Source: CAMEON01 sp964427175 (GTDB lineage Bacteria; Bacillota; Clostridia; Oscillospirales; CAG-272). Taken from it: 6,515 nucleotides of DNA. Both the position numbers and the translations under genes were made by a program. How positions within the stretch are numbered: position 1 is the stretch's first letter; every line of letters starts with the position of its first letter. Below the pieces are notes generated by a model that did no database searches, was not told the DNA's origin, and saw only the letters and a program-made list of their open reading frames with translations. Below are positions 1-5,462 of this stretch, in pieces. The stretch covers positions 1 through 6,515 of the forward strand of contig CAYRTP010000152.1 of the NCBI GenBank assembly GCA_964427175.1, read 5' to 3'.

Positions 1-9
1 TCGTTCCCC

Positions 10-1788
10 TTACGCCTCGAACTGGCTGTTGTACAGCTCGGCGTAGAAGCCGTTCTTTTCCAGGAGGGACTTGTGGTTGCCTTGCTCGATGATGCGGCCG
101 TCCTTCATGACCAGGATCACGTCGGCCTCCTTGATGGTGGAGAGGCGGTGGGCCACGATGAAGGAGGTGCGGCCCTTCATGAGGGTGGCAAAGGCGTTTT
201 GGATTTTGAGCTCGGTACGGGTGTCGATGGAGGAGGTGGCCTCGTCCAAAATCAGCATGGGGGGCAGGCAGAGGAACAGGCGGGCGATGCAGAGGAGCTG
301 CTTCTGTCCCTGGGACAGGGAACCGCCGTTCTCACCGATGACCGTGTTGTAGCCGTTAGGGAGCCTGCGGATGAAGCTGTGAGCGTGGGCGGCCTTGGCG
401 GCGGCGACCACTTCCTCATCGGTGGCATCGGGACGGCCGGAGGCGATGTTGTCCCGCACCGTCCCAGCGGCCAGCCAGGTCTCCTGGAGCACCATGCCGT
501 AGTGCTCACGGAGGGAGTGGCGGGTCATCTTGCGAATGTCCACCCCGCTGACCGCGATGGAGCCTCGGTCTACGTCGTAGAACCGCATGAGCAGGTTGAT
601 GAGGGTGGTCTTGCCGCAGCCCGTAGGGCCGACGATGGCCACCCGCTGGCCGTTCTTCAGAGAGAGGTTCAGATCGCGGATGAGCTCCTTGTCGGGGCTG
701 TAGGAGAAGGCTACGTCGGTGAGATCCACACGGCCGTCGGCCTCGGTGAGCACCACGGCATCGGGGGCATCGGGGATCTCGGTCTCGGCCTCAATGAGCT
801 CAAAGAGGCGGGCGGCGCAGGCCGTGGCGTTCTGGAGCTCGGTGACCACGCCCGAGATCTCGTTGAAGGGCTTGGTGTACTGGTTGGCGTAGGTGAGGAA
901 GGCCGACAGACCGCCCACCGTCAGAGTCAGGCTTCCCGTGGCCGAGAGGCAGATCAGCGCGCCGATGAGGGCCACGCCTGCGTAAACCAGGTTGTTGACG
1001 AATCGGGTGGAGGGGTTGACCAGGGAGGAGAAGAACACGGCACGGCGGGAGACCGACTCCAACCGCCCGTTGATCTCGTCAAAGTCCCGCAGGGCCTCGT
1101 CCTCGTGGGAGAAGGCCACCACCGCCTTGTGGGAGCCGATCATCTCGTCGATGAGGGAGGTCTGCTCGGCGCGGGTCTCGGATTGCTTCTTGAATAGGCT
1201 GTGGGTACGGCGGGCGATGAAGGAGGCCACGAACAGGGACAGGGGGGTGGCCACCACCACCCACACCGTCATGGGCAGATTGAGGGTCAGCATGAAGCAG
1301 AGGGTACCCAGGATGGTGAGAATACCCGTGAAGAACTGGGAAAAGCCCATGAGCAGACCGTCGGTGAACTGGTCGGCATCCGCGATGACGCGGCTGACGG
1401 TGTCGCCTACGGTGCGCTTGTCCAGGTAGGACAGGGGGAGGGACTGGATGCGCTCGAAGGCATCGTGGCGCAGACGGCGTACCACGCCGAAGGTGATGCG
1501 GTTGTTGCAGATGTTCATGAGCCACTGGCAGAGAGCGGTGACGGCGATGACCACCACGCCCCTTGCCAGCAGGGGAGCCAGGCCGTCGAAGTCTACCTGG
1601 CCGGGGGCTACGATGAGGTCGATGGCATCACCCGTCAGAATGGGGAAGTACAGGGTCAGCCCGACCACTACCACCGCCAGAATCAGCGACAGGGCAAAGA
1701 GCAGACGGTAGTGCTTGAGGTAGCGGAGCACCTTGCGGAGGGTAGCGGCGGAGCCGGGTTTTTTCGTGGTTTGATTGGCCTTTTTCAT
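10..1788 (-). CDS. ABC exporter half-transporter, catalytic subunit of a heterodimer (permease fused to ATPase)
   Basis: This 592-residue protein has the usual length and order of a type IV ABC exporter half. A transmembrane domain with about six helices (roughly residues 28-52, 75-95, 145-168, 170-192, 260-283 and 290-310) precedes a nucleotide-binding domain from about residue 352. Visible motifs are the A-loop Tyr363, Walker A G387-T394 (GPTGCGKT), Q-loop Gln435, signature L491-Q495 reading LSQGQ instead of LSGGQ, Walker B with Asp515 and catalytic Glu516, and switch His547. It therefore has a complete catalytic half-site but a degenerate signature, the expected mirror image of the preceding gene's product. 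The ATG overlaps the stop of that gene (ATGA), and a strong ribosome site supports the start, so the two are translationally coupled partners. By family it pumps a small molecule, drug or peptide out across the cytoplasmic membrane; the substrate is unknown. The stop lies 9 bases from the window edge, so any downstream terminator is not visible. Confidence 0.95.
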   Translation of the reverse strand: MKKANQTTKKPGSAATLRKVLRYLKHYRLLFALSLILAVVVVGLTLYFPILTGDAIDLIVAPGQVDFDGLAPLLARGVVVIAVTALCQWLMNICNNRITFGVVRRLRHDAFERIQSLPLSYLDKRTVGDTVSRVIADADQFTDGLLMGFSQFFTGILTILGTLCFMLTLNLPMTVWVVVATPLSLFVASFIARRTHSLFKKQSETRAEQTSLIDEMIGSHKAVVAFSHEDEALRDFDEINGRLESVSRRAVFFSSLVNPSTRFVNNLVYAGVALIGALICLSATGSLTLTVGGLSAFLTYANQYTKPFNEISGVVTELQNATACAARLFELIEAETEIPDAPDAVVLTEADGRVDLTDVAFSYSPDKELIRDLNLSLKNGQRVAIVGPTGCGKTTLINLLMRFYDVDRGSIAVSGVDIRKMTRHSLREHYGMVLQETWLAAGTVRDNIASGRPDATDEEVVAAAKAAHAHSFIRRLPNGYNTVIGENGGSLSQGQKQLLCIARLFLCLPPMLILDEATSSIDTRTELKIQNAFATLMKGRTSFIVAHRLSTIKEADVILVMKDGRIIEQGNHKSLLEKNGFYAELYNSQFEA

Positions 1789-3521
1789 TGTGCTTCGCCT
1801 CCTTTGAACTGGGACTGATGGATTTCTCGGTAGACCTCACAGGTGGACAGCAGGTCATCGTGGCGGCCTTGGCCCACAACATAGCCGTCCTCCAGCACCA
1901 AAATGAGGTCGGCGGCGCGGATGGAGGAGGTGCGCTGGGAGATGATGAAGGTGGTGGGACGGTGGGGCAGGCTTCGCAGAGCCTTACGCAGACGGGCATC
2001 GGTGGCGAAGTCCAGTGCCGAGGCGCTGTCATCCAGGATCAGAATCTCGGGCTGACCCACCAGGGCGCGGGCGATGGTGAGTCGCTGACGCTGACCGCCC
2101 GACAGGTTGCGGCCCTTCTGCTCCACGGGAGCATCCAATTGGCCCTCCTTTTCGCGGACGAAGTCAGCGGCCTGGGCGGCCTCCAGGGCGGCCCACAGCT
2201 CGTCATCGGTGGCGTTCTCCTTGCCCCAGCAGAGGTTGGAGCGGATGGTGCCCTTGAACAGCTCAGCCTTCTGGGGGACCACGCCGACGCGGGTGCGGAG
2301 GTCGGCGGGATCGTAGCTCTTTACGTCCCGACCCAGGACGGTGACGCGGCCCTCGGTGGCATCGTAGAAGCGGGGAATGAGGTTGACCAGGGAGGTCTTA
2401 CCCGAGCCCGTACCGCCGATGACACCCACGGTCTGTCCGCGGAGGGCGGTAAAGCTCACCTCGTGGAGGGAAGGGGCACCGTTTTCACCGTAGGTCAGGG
2501 ACACGCCCTCAAAGCGGACGGCGGAGGTTGCCTCGGCAGGCGTGGGGGTGCCGTCGGGAGCGGGAATCACTTCCATGCCCGCGGGCATGGCCAGCACCGC
2601 GCCGATGCGGTTGCCGCAGGCCACGGCTTTGGTGACCGTGAAGATGGAATTGGCCAGCTTGACCAGCTCCACCAGGATCTGGCCCATGTAGTTGACCAGA
2701 GCCACCACCTGACCCTGGGTGATCACGTCGGAATCCACGGCCAGGGCGCCCTGCTTGATCAGCAGGATCACCGCCAGGTTGACGATGACGTAGGTGACGG
2801 GATTCATGATGGCGGTGAGGATACCCGCCTTGTTCTGCAGGCTGGTCTGCTCGCGGTTGGCGGAGGCGAAACGGGAGATCTCCTGCTCCTCCTTACAGAA
2901 GGCGCGGATGGGACGCACGCCCGACAGGTTCTCGCGGGTCACGGCGGTGACGCGGTCCAGGCGGTTCTGCACCCTGCGGTAGAGGGGCACGCCGCCCAGG
3001 AGCACGCCGAAGACCACGATGGACAGGAGGGGGATGGCGGCCACGAAGATGAGGGCCAGCTTTACGTTAATGGTGAAGGCCATGATCATGGCACCCAGGA
3101 CGATGATGGGGGAGCGGAGCAGCAGGCGCAGGGTGATGTTGACACCCGATTGGAGCTGGTTGATGTCGCTGGTCATGCGGGTGATCATGGAGGAGGTACC
3201 CAGGCGGTCGGTCTGGGAATAGGTGAAGGACTGCATATGGGCGAACAGGTCGTGGCGGATCTTTGCGGCCGAGCCCACGGCGGCCTTGGCCGAGAAGTAC
3301 TGGGCCGTGATGGCCAGGCTCAGGCCCACGAAGGCCAACAGCACCAGCACGCCGCACATCTGCCACACGAAGGTGGGATCGCCCCCGCCTATGCCTCGAT
3401 CTATGATGGCGGCGATGACCAGGGGGACGCAGAGGTCGAAGCAAGCCTCCAAGAGCTTGAAAAGGGGAGCCAAGACGGTCTCCTTGGGGTACATGAACAA
3501 ACAGCGTAGGAATGTTTTCAT
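1785..3521 (-). CDS. ABC exporter half-transporter, degenerate-site subunit of a heterodimer (permease fused to ATPase)
   Basis: This 578-residue half-transporter has an N-terminal membrane domain (about residues 14-310, six helices expected) and a nucleotide-binding domain from about 335. Motifs seen: A-loop Tyr344, Walker A G369-T376 (GGTGSGKT), Q-loop Gln417, canonical signature L473-Q477 (LSGGQ), Walker B Asp497 followed by Asp498 where the catalytic Glu should be, SALD D-loop (501-504), and Gln529 in place of the switch His. These substitutions are typical of the non-catalytic partner in heterodimeric exporters of the BmrC/LmrC/TM287 type; that family parallel is from general knowledge. 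The start was set at 3521 because TAAGGAG lies 7 nt upstream. A longer in-frame version would begin with a TTG at 3557, at the predicted transcription start and with no ribosome site. It is the first gene of a two-gene operon with its own promoter. The substrate is unknown. Confidence 0.94.
   Translation of the reverse strand: MKTFLRCLFMYPKETVLAPLFKLLEACFDLCVPLVIAAIIDRGIGGGDPTFVWQMCGVLVLLAFVGLSLAITAQYFSAKAAVGSAAKIRHDLFAHMQSFTYSQTDRLGTSSMITRMTSDINQLQSGVNITLRLLLRSPIIVLGAMIMAFTINVKLALIFVAAIPLLSIVVFGVLLGGVPLYRRVQNRLDRVTAVTRENLSGVRPIRAFCKEEQEISRFASANREQTSLQNKAGILTAIMNPVTYVIVNLAVILLIKQGALAVDSDVITQGQVVALVNYMGQILVELVKLANSIFTVTKAVACGNRIGAVLAMPAGMEVIPAPDGTPTPAEATSAVRFEGVSLTYGENGAPSLHEVSFTALRGQTVGVIGGTGSGKTSLVNLIPRFYDATEGRVTVLGRDVKSYDPADLRTRVGVVPQKAELFKGTIRSNLCWGKENATDDELWAALEAAQAADFVREKEGQLDAPVEQKGRNLSGGQRQRLTIARALVGQPEILILDDSASALDFATDARLRKALRSLPHRPTTFIISQRTSSIRAADLILVLEDGYVVGQGRHDDLLSTCEVYREIHQSQFKGGEAQ
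1798..1805 (-). promoter_or_regulatory. Ribosome binding site of the second ABC subunit, inside the first gene
   Basis: AAAGGAGG on the minus strand lies 9 nt before the ATG at 1788. It is embedded in codons for Lys573-Gly574-Gly575 of the upstream subunit, so the second gene has its own strong site although the genes overlap. This favours coupled, near-stoichiometric synthesis of the two halves. Confidence 0.85.
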
Positions 3522-3528
3522 AGGCACG

Positions 3529-3535
3529 CTCCTTA
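3529..3535 (-). promoter_or_regulatory. Ribosome binding site fixing the start of the first ABC subunit
   Basis: TAAGGAG on the minus strand is spaced 7 nt from the ATG at 3521. It decides the start in favour of that ATG over the upstream in-frame TTG at 3557, which has no such site. Confidence 0.85.
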
Positions 3536-3550
3536 CATGGAAGATATTGA

Positions 3551-3569
3551 TATACAAATATATAGTATA
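3551..3569. promoter_or_regulatory. Possible operator over the exporter -10 box (TATAC-N9-GTATA)
   Basis: TATAC at 3551-3555 and GTATA at 3565-3569 are inverted copies separated by 9 bp. One arm coincides with the -10 box and the other lies just past the predicted transcription start, an ideal place for a repressor. The stretch is very AT-rich, so a short repeat like this could be chance. The neighbouring XRE regulator is a candidate binder by position only. Confidence 0.3.
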
Positions 3570-3592
3570 GCATATTTTGGAGGATTTTGCAA
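3564..3592 (-). promoter_or_regulatory. Sigma-A-type promoter of the ABC exporter operon
   Basis: On the minus strand a -35 box TTGCAA (3592-3587) and a -10 box TATACT (3569-3564) are separated by exactly 17 bp. A TG one base before the -10 box gives an extended -10. The predicted transcript starts near 3557, leaving a leader of about 36 nt. The promoter lies just after the regulator's terminator, so the exporter operon is an independent unit. Confidence 0.8.
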
Positions 3593-3619
3593 GGGGTTCG
3601 GGGCAGTTAAAAACGCATG

Positions 3620-3648
3620 AAAAAAGGGCGGATGAGCGTCCGCCCTTT
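3620..3648 (-). terminator. Intrinsic terminator of the regulator gene
   Basis: On the minus strand a perfect 10-bp stem (AAAGGGCGGA paired with TCCGCCCTTT) encloses a 6-nt loop and runs into six T residues, three of them in the stem. It begins 9 nt after the regulator's stop codon. There is no T-run on the plus-strand side, so it acts for minus-strand transcription and separates the regulator from the ABC operon. Confidence 0.92.
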
Positions 3649-3656
3649 GGGGATGG

Positions 3657-4352
3657 TTATGGTTGTTGGGCTTTCTTCTTTCGCAGGTGTTTGACGATCA
3701 CGCCTACGGTGACGCCGATGCAGAAGGCGGTGTAGAAGACCCAGAGGATGGCGAAGATCCAGGTCCAATTCACGGGCAGAGTAGCTTCGTAAGGGAGGGA
3801 GAAGATCATGCGCCCTGTGATGACAGCCTGCGCGCCTGTCCACAGCGCCCACGCCGTCCACATGACGATGAACAGGGGCTTCCAGCGGATGAGTAAGAGC
3901 TCCAACGAAAAGATCAACGCTACGCCTGCGAACAGAAACATGATGTGCATTTCATTTGCGGTGAACAGAGATATCAAACCGAAAATGAAAAAGAAGATCG
4001 CAATATCCAACAGCACAAATCCCGCGGGGCGTGTGTTGGGGGATGTACTTTTGGATTTCTGCTGATGAATCACTACGATGGGGTGGCTTTGCTCGGATGG
4101 CGGCGGCGGGGAAGCATCGACGGTCTCCGCGGTCTCCGACATCTCGATAGTCTCTCTGTCTGGGCGAATCAAATAATCCGCCGTCACGCCGAACAGGTCG
4201 CAGAGCTTGCAGAGGTAATCCAGGTCGGGCGTGGAGGTGTCCAGCTCCCATTTGGAAATGGTCTGACGGGTAACGCCGATGGCTTCGGAGAGTTCTTCTT
4301 GGGTCATCCCTCGGGATTTGCGGAGGGATATGAGCTTTTGACCAAGGGTCAT
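3657..4352 (-). CDS. XRE-family HTH regulator with a four-helix membrane domain
   Basis: This 231-residue protein starts with a Cro/CI-type helix-turn-helix (about residues 4-62). The pattern RGMTQEELSEAIGVTRQTIS followed by KWE, then P42-L44 and the LFGVTADYLI end, is classic for XRE repressors. A polar, proline-containing linker (65-108, with four prolines at 82-85) leads to four hydrophobic segments at about 111-131, 136-157, 160-182 and 195-221. The basic tail KHLRKKK (221-227) suggests a cytoplasmic C-terminus, and four spans keep the N-terminal DNA-binding domain in the cytoplasm. The protein may thus regulate transcription from the membrane, perhaps sensing envelope or drug stress; no ligand can be read. 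The start was set at 4352 because AAAGGAGG lies 8 nt upstream and the ATG immediately precedes the HTH. An upstream in-frame TTG at 4508 would place the start before the promoter. It has its own promoter and terminator and precedes the exporter operon. Confidence 0.9.
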   Translation of the reverse strand: MTLGQKLISLRKSRGMTQEELSEAIGVTRQTISKWELDTSTPDLDYLCKLCDLFGVTADYLIRPDRETIEMSETAETVDASPPPPSEQSHPIVVIHQQKSKSTSPNTRPAGFVLLDIAIFFFIFGLISLFTANEMHIMFLFAGVALIFSLELLLIRWKPLFIVMWTAWALWTGAQAVITGRMIFSLPYEATLPVNWTWIFAILWVFYTAFCIGVTVGVIVKHLRKKKAQQP

Positions 4353-4360
4353 GGTGGGGT

Positions 4361-4368
4361 CCTCCTTT
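4361..4368 (-). promoter_or_regulatory. Ribosome binding site of the XRE regulator
   Basis: A near-perfect AAAGGAGG on the minus strand is 8 nt from the ATG at 4352 and decides this start. Confidence 0.87.
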
Positions 4369-4383
4369 GAGTTCGTTGGCCTC

Positions 4384-4412
4384 ATTATACCCGAATCAGG
4401 GGTGAAAATCAA
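4384..4412 (-). promoter_or_regulatory. Sigma-A-type promoter of the XRE regulator
   Basis: On the minus strand a -35 box TTGATT (4412-4407) and a consensus -10 box TATAAT (4389-4384) are separated by 17 bp. Transcription should start near 4377, giving a leader of about 24 nt that contains the ribosome site. Confidence 0.85.
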
Positions 4413-4431
4413 GCGATGGGCGTTGGAATTT

Positions 4432-4450
4432 ACGCAACGAAGCGTTGCGT
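4432..4450. repeat. Perfect 8-bp inverted repeat upstream of the regulator promoter
   Basis: ACGCAACG at 4432-4439 and CGTTGCGT at 4443-4450 are perfect inverted copies around the centre AAG. The repeat ends 19 bp upstream of the regulator's -35 box. It could be an operator for autoregulation, or a short intergenic palindrome. No T-run follows closely enough to call it a terminator. Confidence 0.6.
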
Positions 4451-4498
4451 TTGGGGGGTGGTGTGGTTTTTTGAGGTTTATCAATAGAGATGTTCGGG

Positions 4499-4601
4499 AA
4501 TCGAACAACCTGTGTAGGGGCGAGCATCGCTCGTCCGCGACAACCCCGCTTTTCGGAAATGCGGACGGCCAATGGCCGCCCCTACATAAGCCAATCGAAC
4601 A
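4499..4601. repeat. Pair of 9-bp direct repeats flanking the REP doublet
   Basis: AATCGAACA occurs at 4499-4507 and again at 4593-4601, bracketing the palindromic element at 4513-4586 with 5 and 6 intervening bases. It may be a target-site duplication left by insertion of the element, or chance. The left copy also forms an inverted repeat with the preceding bases (TGTTCG and CGAACA around GGAAT, 4491-4507). Confidence 0.45.
4513..4586. repeat. Inverted doublet of REP-like palindromic units (REPIN/BIME-like element)
   Basis: The 74-bp element has 10-bp perfect terminal inverted repeats (TGTAGGGGCG and CGCCCCTACA). Each arm has the layout expected of a REP unit. The left arm has GTAG (4514-4517), then a hairpin GGGCGAGC (4518-4525), loop ATC, GCTCGTCC (4529-4536), then GC. 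The right arm, read on the minus strand, has GTAG (4585-4582), GGGCGGCC (4581-4574), loop ATT, GGCCGTCC (4570-4563), then GC. Both hairpins carry the same G.T mismatch at the third pair. The inner stem bases differ between the arms but each pairs with itself. A 22-bp spacer (4539-4560) separates the arms. Similar GTAG-footed palindromes are mobilised in trans by RAYT (TnpA-REP) transposases in other bacteria; none is encoded in this window. Confidence 0.8.
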
Positions 4602-4610
4602 CGTCTGATC

Positions 4611-4645
4611 AAAAACGCCGCCGAGGGCAAACTCCCCCGACGGCG
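4611..4645 (-). terminator. Intrinsic terminator after pgsA
   Basis: On the minus strand a 12-bp stem (4645-4634 with 4627-4616, two G.U wobbles) closes a 6-nt loop and is followed by five T residues (4615-4611). It begins 11 nt after the pgsA stop. The plus-strand side lacks a T-run. It should end the rimO-pgsA transcript. Confidence 0.93.
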
Positions 4646-4656
4646 CGTGTGACGGA

Positions 4657-5295
4657 TCACTTCTGCGGATCCAGGTACTTCCACATACCGATGAAATAGT
4701 TGATACCCGACCAAACCGTGAAGATCAGGGTCAGTCCGCCCGTCAGATAGGACAGGGGAGGATAGGACACCCACCAATCGGGCAGAGCGTCTCCCAGGGC
4801 GGGAATAGCGTAGAGGGCGGGCTCAATGAATACCGCGCTGATGAAGATAATCTGCATGACCGTCTTGATCTTGCCCAGCATATTGGCGGCCACAACCGCG
4901 CCCGCCGAGGTGGAGGCCACCAGGCGCAGGGAGGTCACGGCCAACTCGCGGAAGATCACCACCAGCAAAATCAGGGTGAAGAACAACCGCTGGACGTTGC
5001 CCGTGCTGCGGTACACGATGACCGTCAGGGCACCCAGCACCATGAATTTGTCCGCCAAGGGGTCCATCAGCTTGCCGAAATCGGTGACCAGCCCGTACTT
5101 GCGGGCAATCTTGCCGTCCAGCATATCGGTCAGCGAGGCCAGGATGAACAGGCCCACGCCGATCAGGCCGCTGACAATAGGATCCAGCACCGAGGCGGGA
5201 AGCATCATCACTACGATGAAAACGGGGACCATGCAGATACGCAGAACAGTCAGCTTGTTGGGCAGATTCATGCCCTTTTTCTTTTGGTTTGCCAT
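4657..5295 (-). CDS. pgsA: CDP-diacylglycerol-glycerol-3-phosphate 3-phosphatidyltransferase (PgsA)
   Basis: PgsA is an integral membrane enzyme that makes phosphatidylglycerophosphate and CMP from CDP-diacylglycerol and glycerol 3-phosphate, the committed step to phosphatidylglycerol and cardiolipin. The 212-residue product has the full CDP-alcohol phosphotransferase signature: Asp57, Asp60, Gly61, Ala64, Arg65, Gly74, Asp78 and Asp82, with the spacing D-x2-DG-x2-AR-x8-G-x3-D-x3-D. The N-terminal NLPNKLTVLRI segment (10-20) is typical of PgsA rather than phosphatidylserine or cardiolipin synthase. Several hydrophobic segments follow (about 20-36, 40-56, 84-96, 104-118, 146-165, 182-202). The ATG at 5295 was chosen because GAGGAG lies 7 nt upstream; the in-frame extension begins with a TTG at 5361 without a ribosome site, and a later ATG at 5271 has only a weak one. 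It lies 167 bp after rimO with no convincing terminator between, so the two are probably co-transcribed. Confidence 0.95.
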   Translation of the reverse strand: MANQKKKGMNLPNKLTVLRICMVPVFIVVMMLPASVLDPIVSGLIGVGLFILASLTDMLDGKIARKYGLVTDFGKLMDPLADKFMVLGALTVIVYRSTGNVQRLFFTLILLVVIFRELAVTSLRLVASTSAGAVVAANMLGKIKTVMQIIFISAVFIEPALYAIPALGDALPDWWVSYPPLSYLTGGLTLIFTVWSGINYFIGMWKYLDPQK

Positions 5296-5302
5296 GGAAT
5301 CT

Positions 5303-5308
5303 CTCCTC
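5303..5308 (-). promoter_or_regulatory. Ribosome binding site of pgsA
   Basis: GAGGAG on the minus strand, 7 nt from the ATG at 5295, within AAGAGGAGAG. It fixes the start used here. Confidence 0.8.
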
Positions 5309-5365
5309 TTTTCGGACAATTTGGGGGCTGCTCGTATGATACTACTTTTCCGGGAAATCAACTGC

Positions 5366-5393
5366 GCGGACCGTCCGGAGGCCGGCCCCTACA
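5366..5393 (-). repeat. Single REP-like palindromic unit, third copy of the family
   Basis: Read on the minus strand, this unit starts TGTAGGGG as in both arms of the element at 4513-4586. GTAG (5392-5389) is followed by a hairpin: GGGCCGGCC (5388-5380), loop TCC, GGACGGTCC (5376-5368), then GC. The third stem pair is again G.T and the distal GTCCGC box is again present. The stem is one base pair longer and has one G-A mismatch. The inner stem sequence differs from both other units but still pairs. No inverted partner is seen nearby, so it is a singlet between rimO and pgsA. Confidence 0.7.
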
Positions 5394-5397
5394 GCAG

Positions 5398-5455
5398 GGT
5401 GCGAGCACCGAGCCTGATTTCAAAGTTTTTTGAAGATAGCGGGGGGGCAGAGCCC
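5398..5455. other. Cluster of three short hairpins in the rimO-pgsA gap
   Basis: Three small inverted repeats follow rimO: GGGC-AGA-GCCC (5445-5455), TTCAAA-GTTT-TTTGAA (5419-5434) and GGTGC-GA-GCACC (5398-5409). None is followed by a proper T-tract on the minus strand, so none is called a terminator. They could weaken or process a rimO-pgsA transcript, but this is speculation. Confidence 0.35.
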
Positions 5456-5462
5456 TTCGTTC

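Noticed and set aside
1788..3509. Long open frame on the plus strand (573 codons) antisense to the first ABC gene, and a similar one at 73-1197
   Set aside because: Both mirror strongly biased codons of the real genes. Their products are low-complexity Gly/Asp/His/Gln-rich sequences with no recognisable domain, while the minus-strand proteins have complete ABC motifs.
4491..4507. LexA/SOS box
   Set aside because: The Gram-positive SOS box is CGAAC-N4-GTTCG. Here the arms are in the opposite order (GTTCG first) with a 5-bp centre.
4353..4508. N-terminal extension of the XRE regulator to a TTG at 4508
   Set aside because: The extension covers the consensus promoter and palindrome, has no ribosome site, and is unlike XRE proteins. 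The ATG at 4352 has a strong ribosome site and directly precedes the HTH.
4513..4586. Intrinsic terminator or CRISPR repeat
   Set aside because: There is no T-tract on either side, the two arms form separate hairpins, and there are no regularly spaced identical repeats.
5336..5361. Possible pgsA promoter, TTGATT (5361-5356) and TATCAT (5341-5336) on the minus strand
   Set aside because: The spacer is only 14 bp, too short for a standard promoter, and no better-spaced pair was found. Read-through from rimO is more likely.
5445..5455. Terminator after rimO (GGGC-AGA-GCCC)
   Set aside because: The stem is only 4 bp and is followed on the minus strand by C residues instead of T residues.
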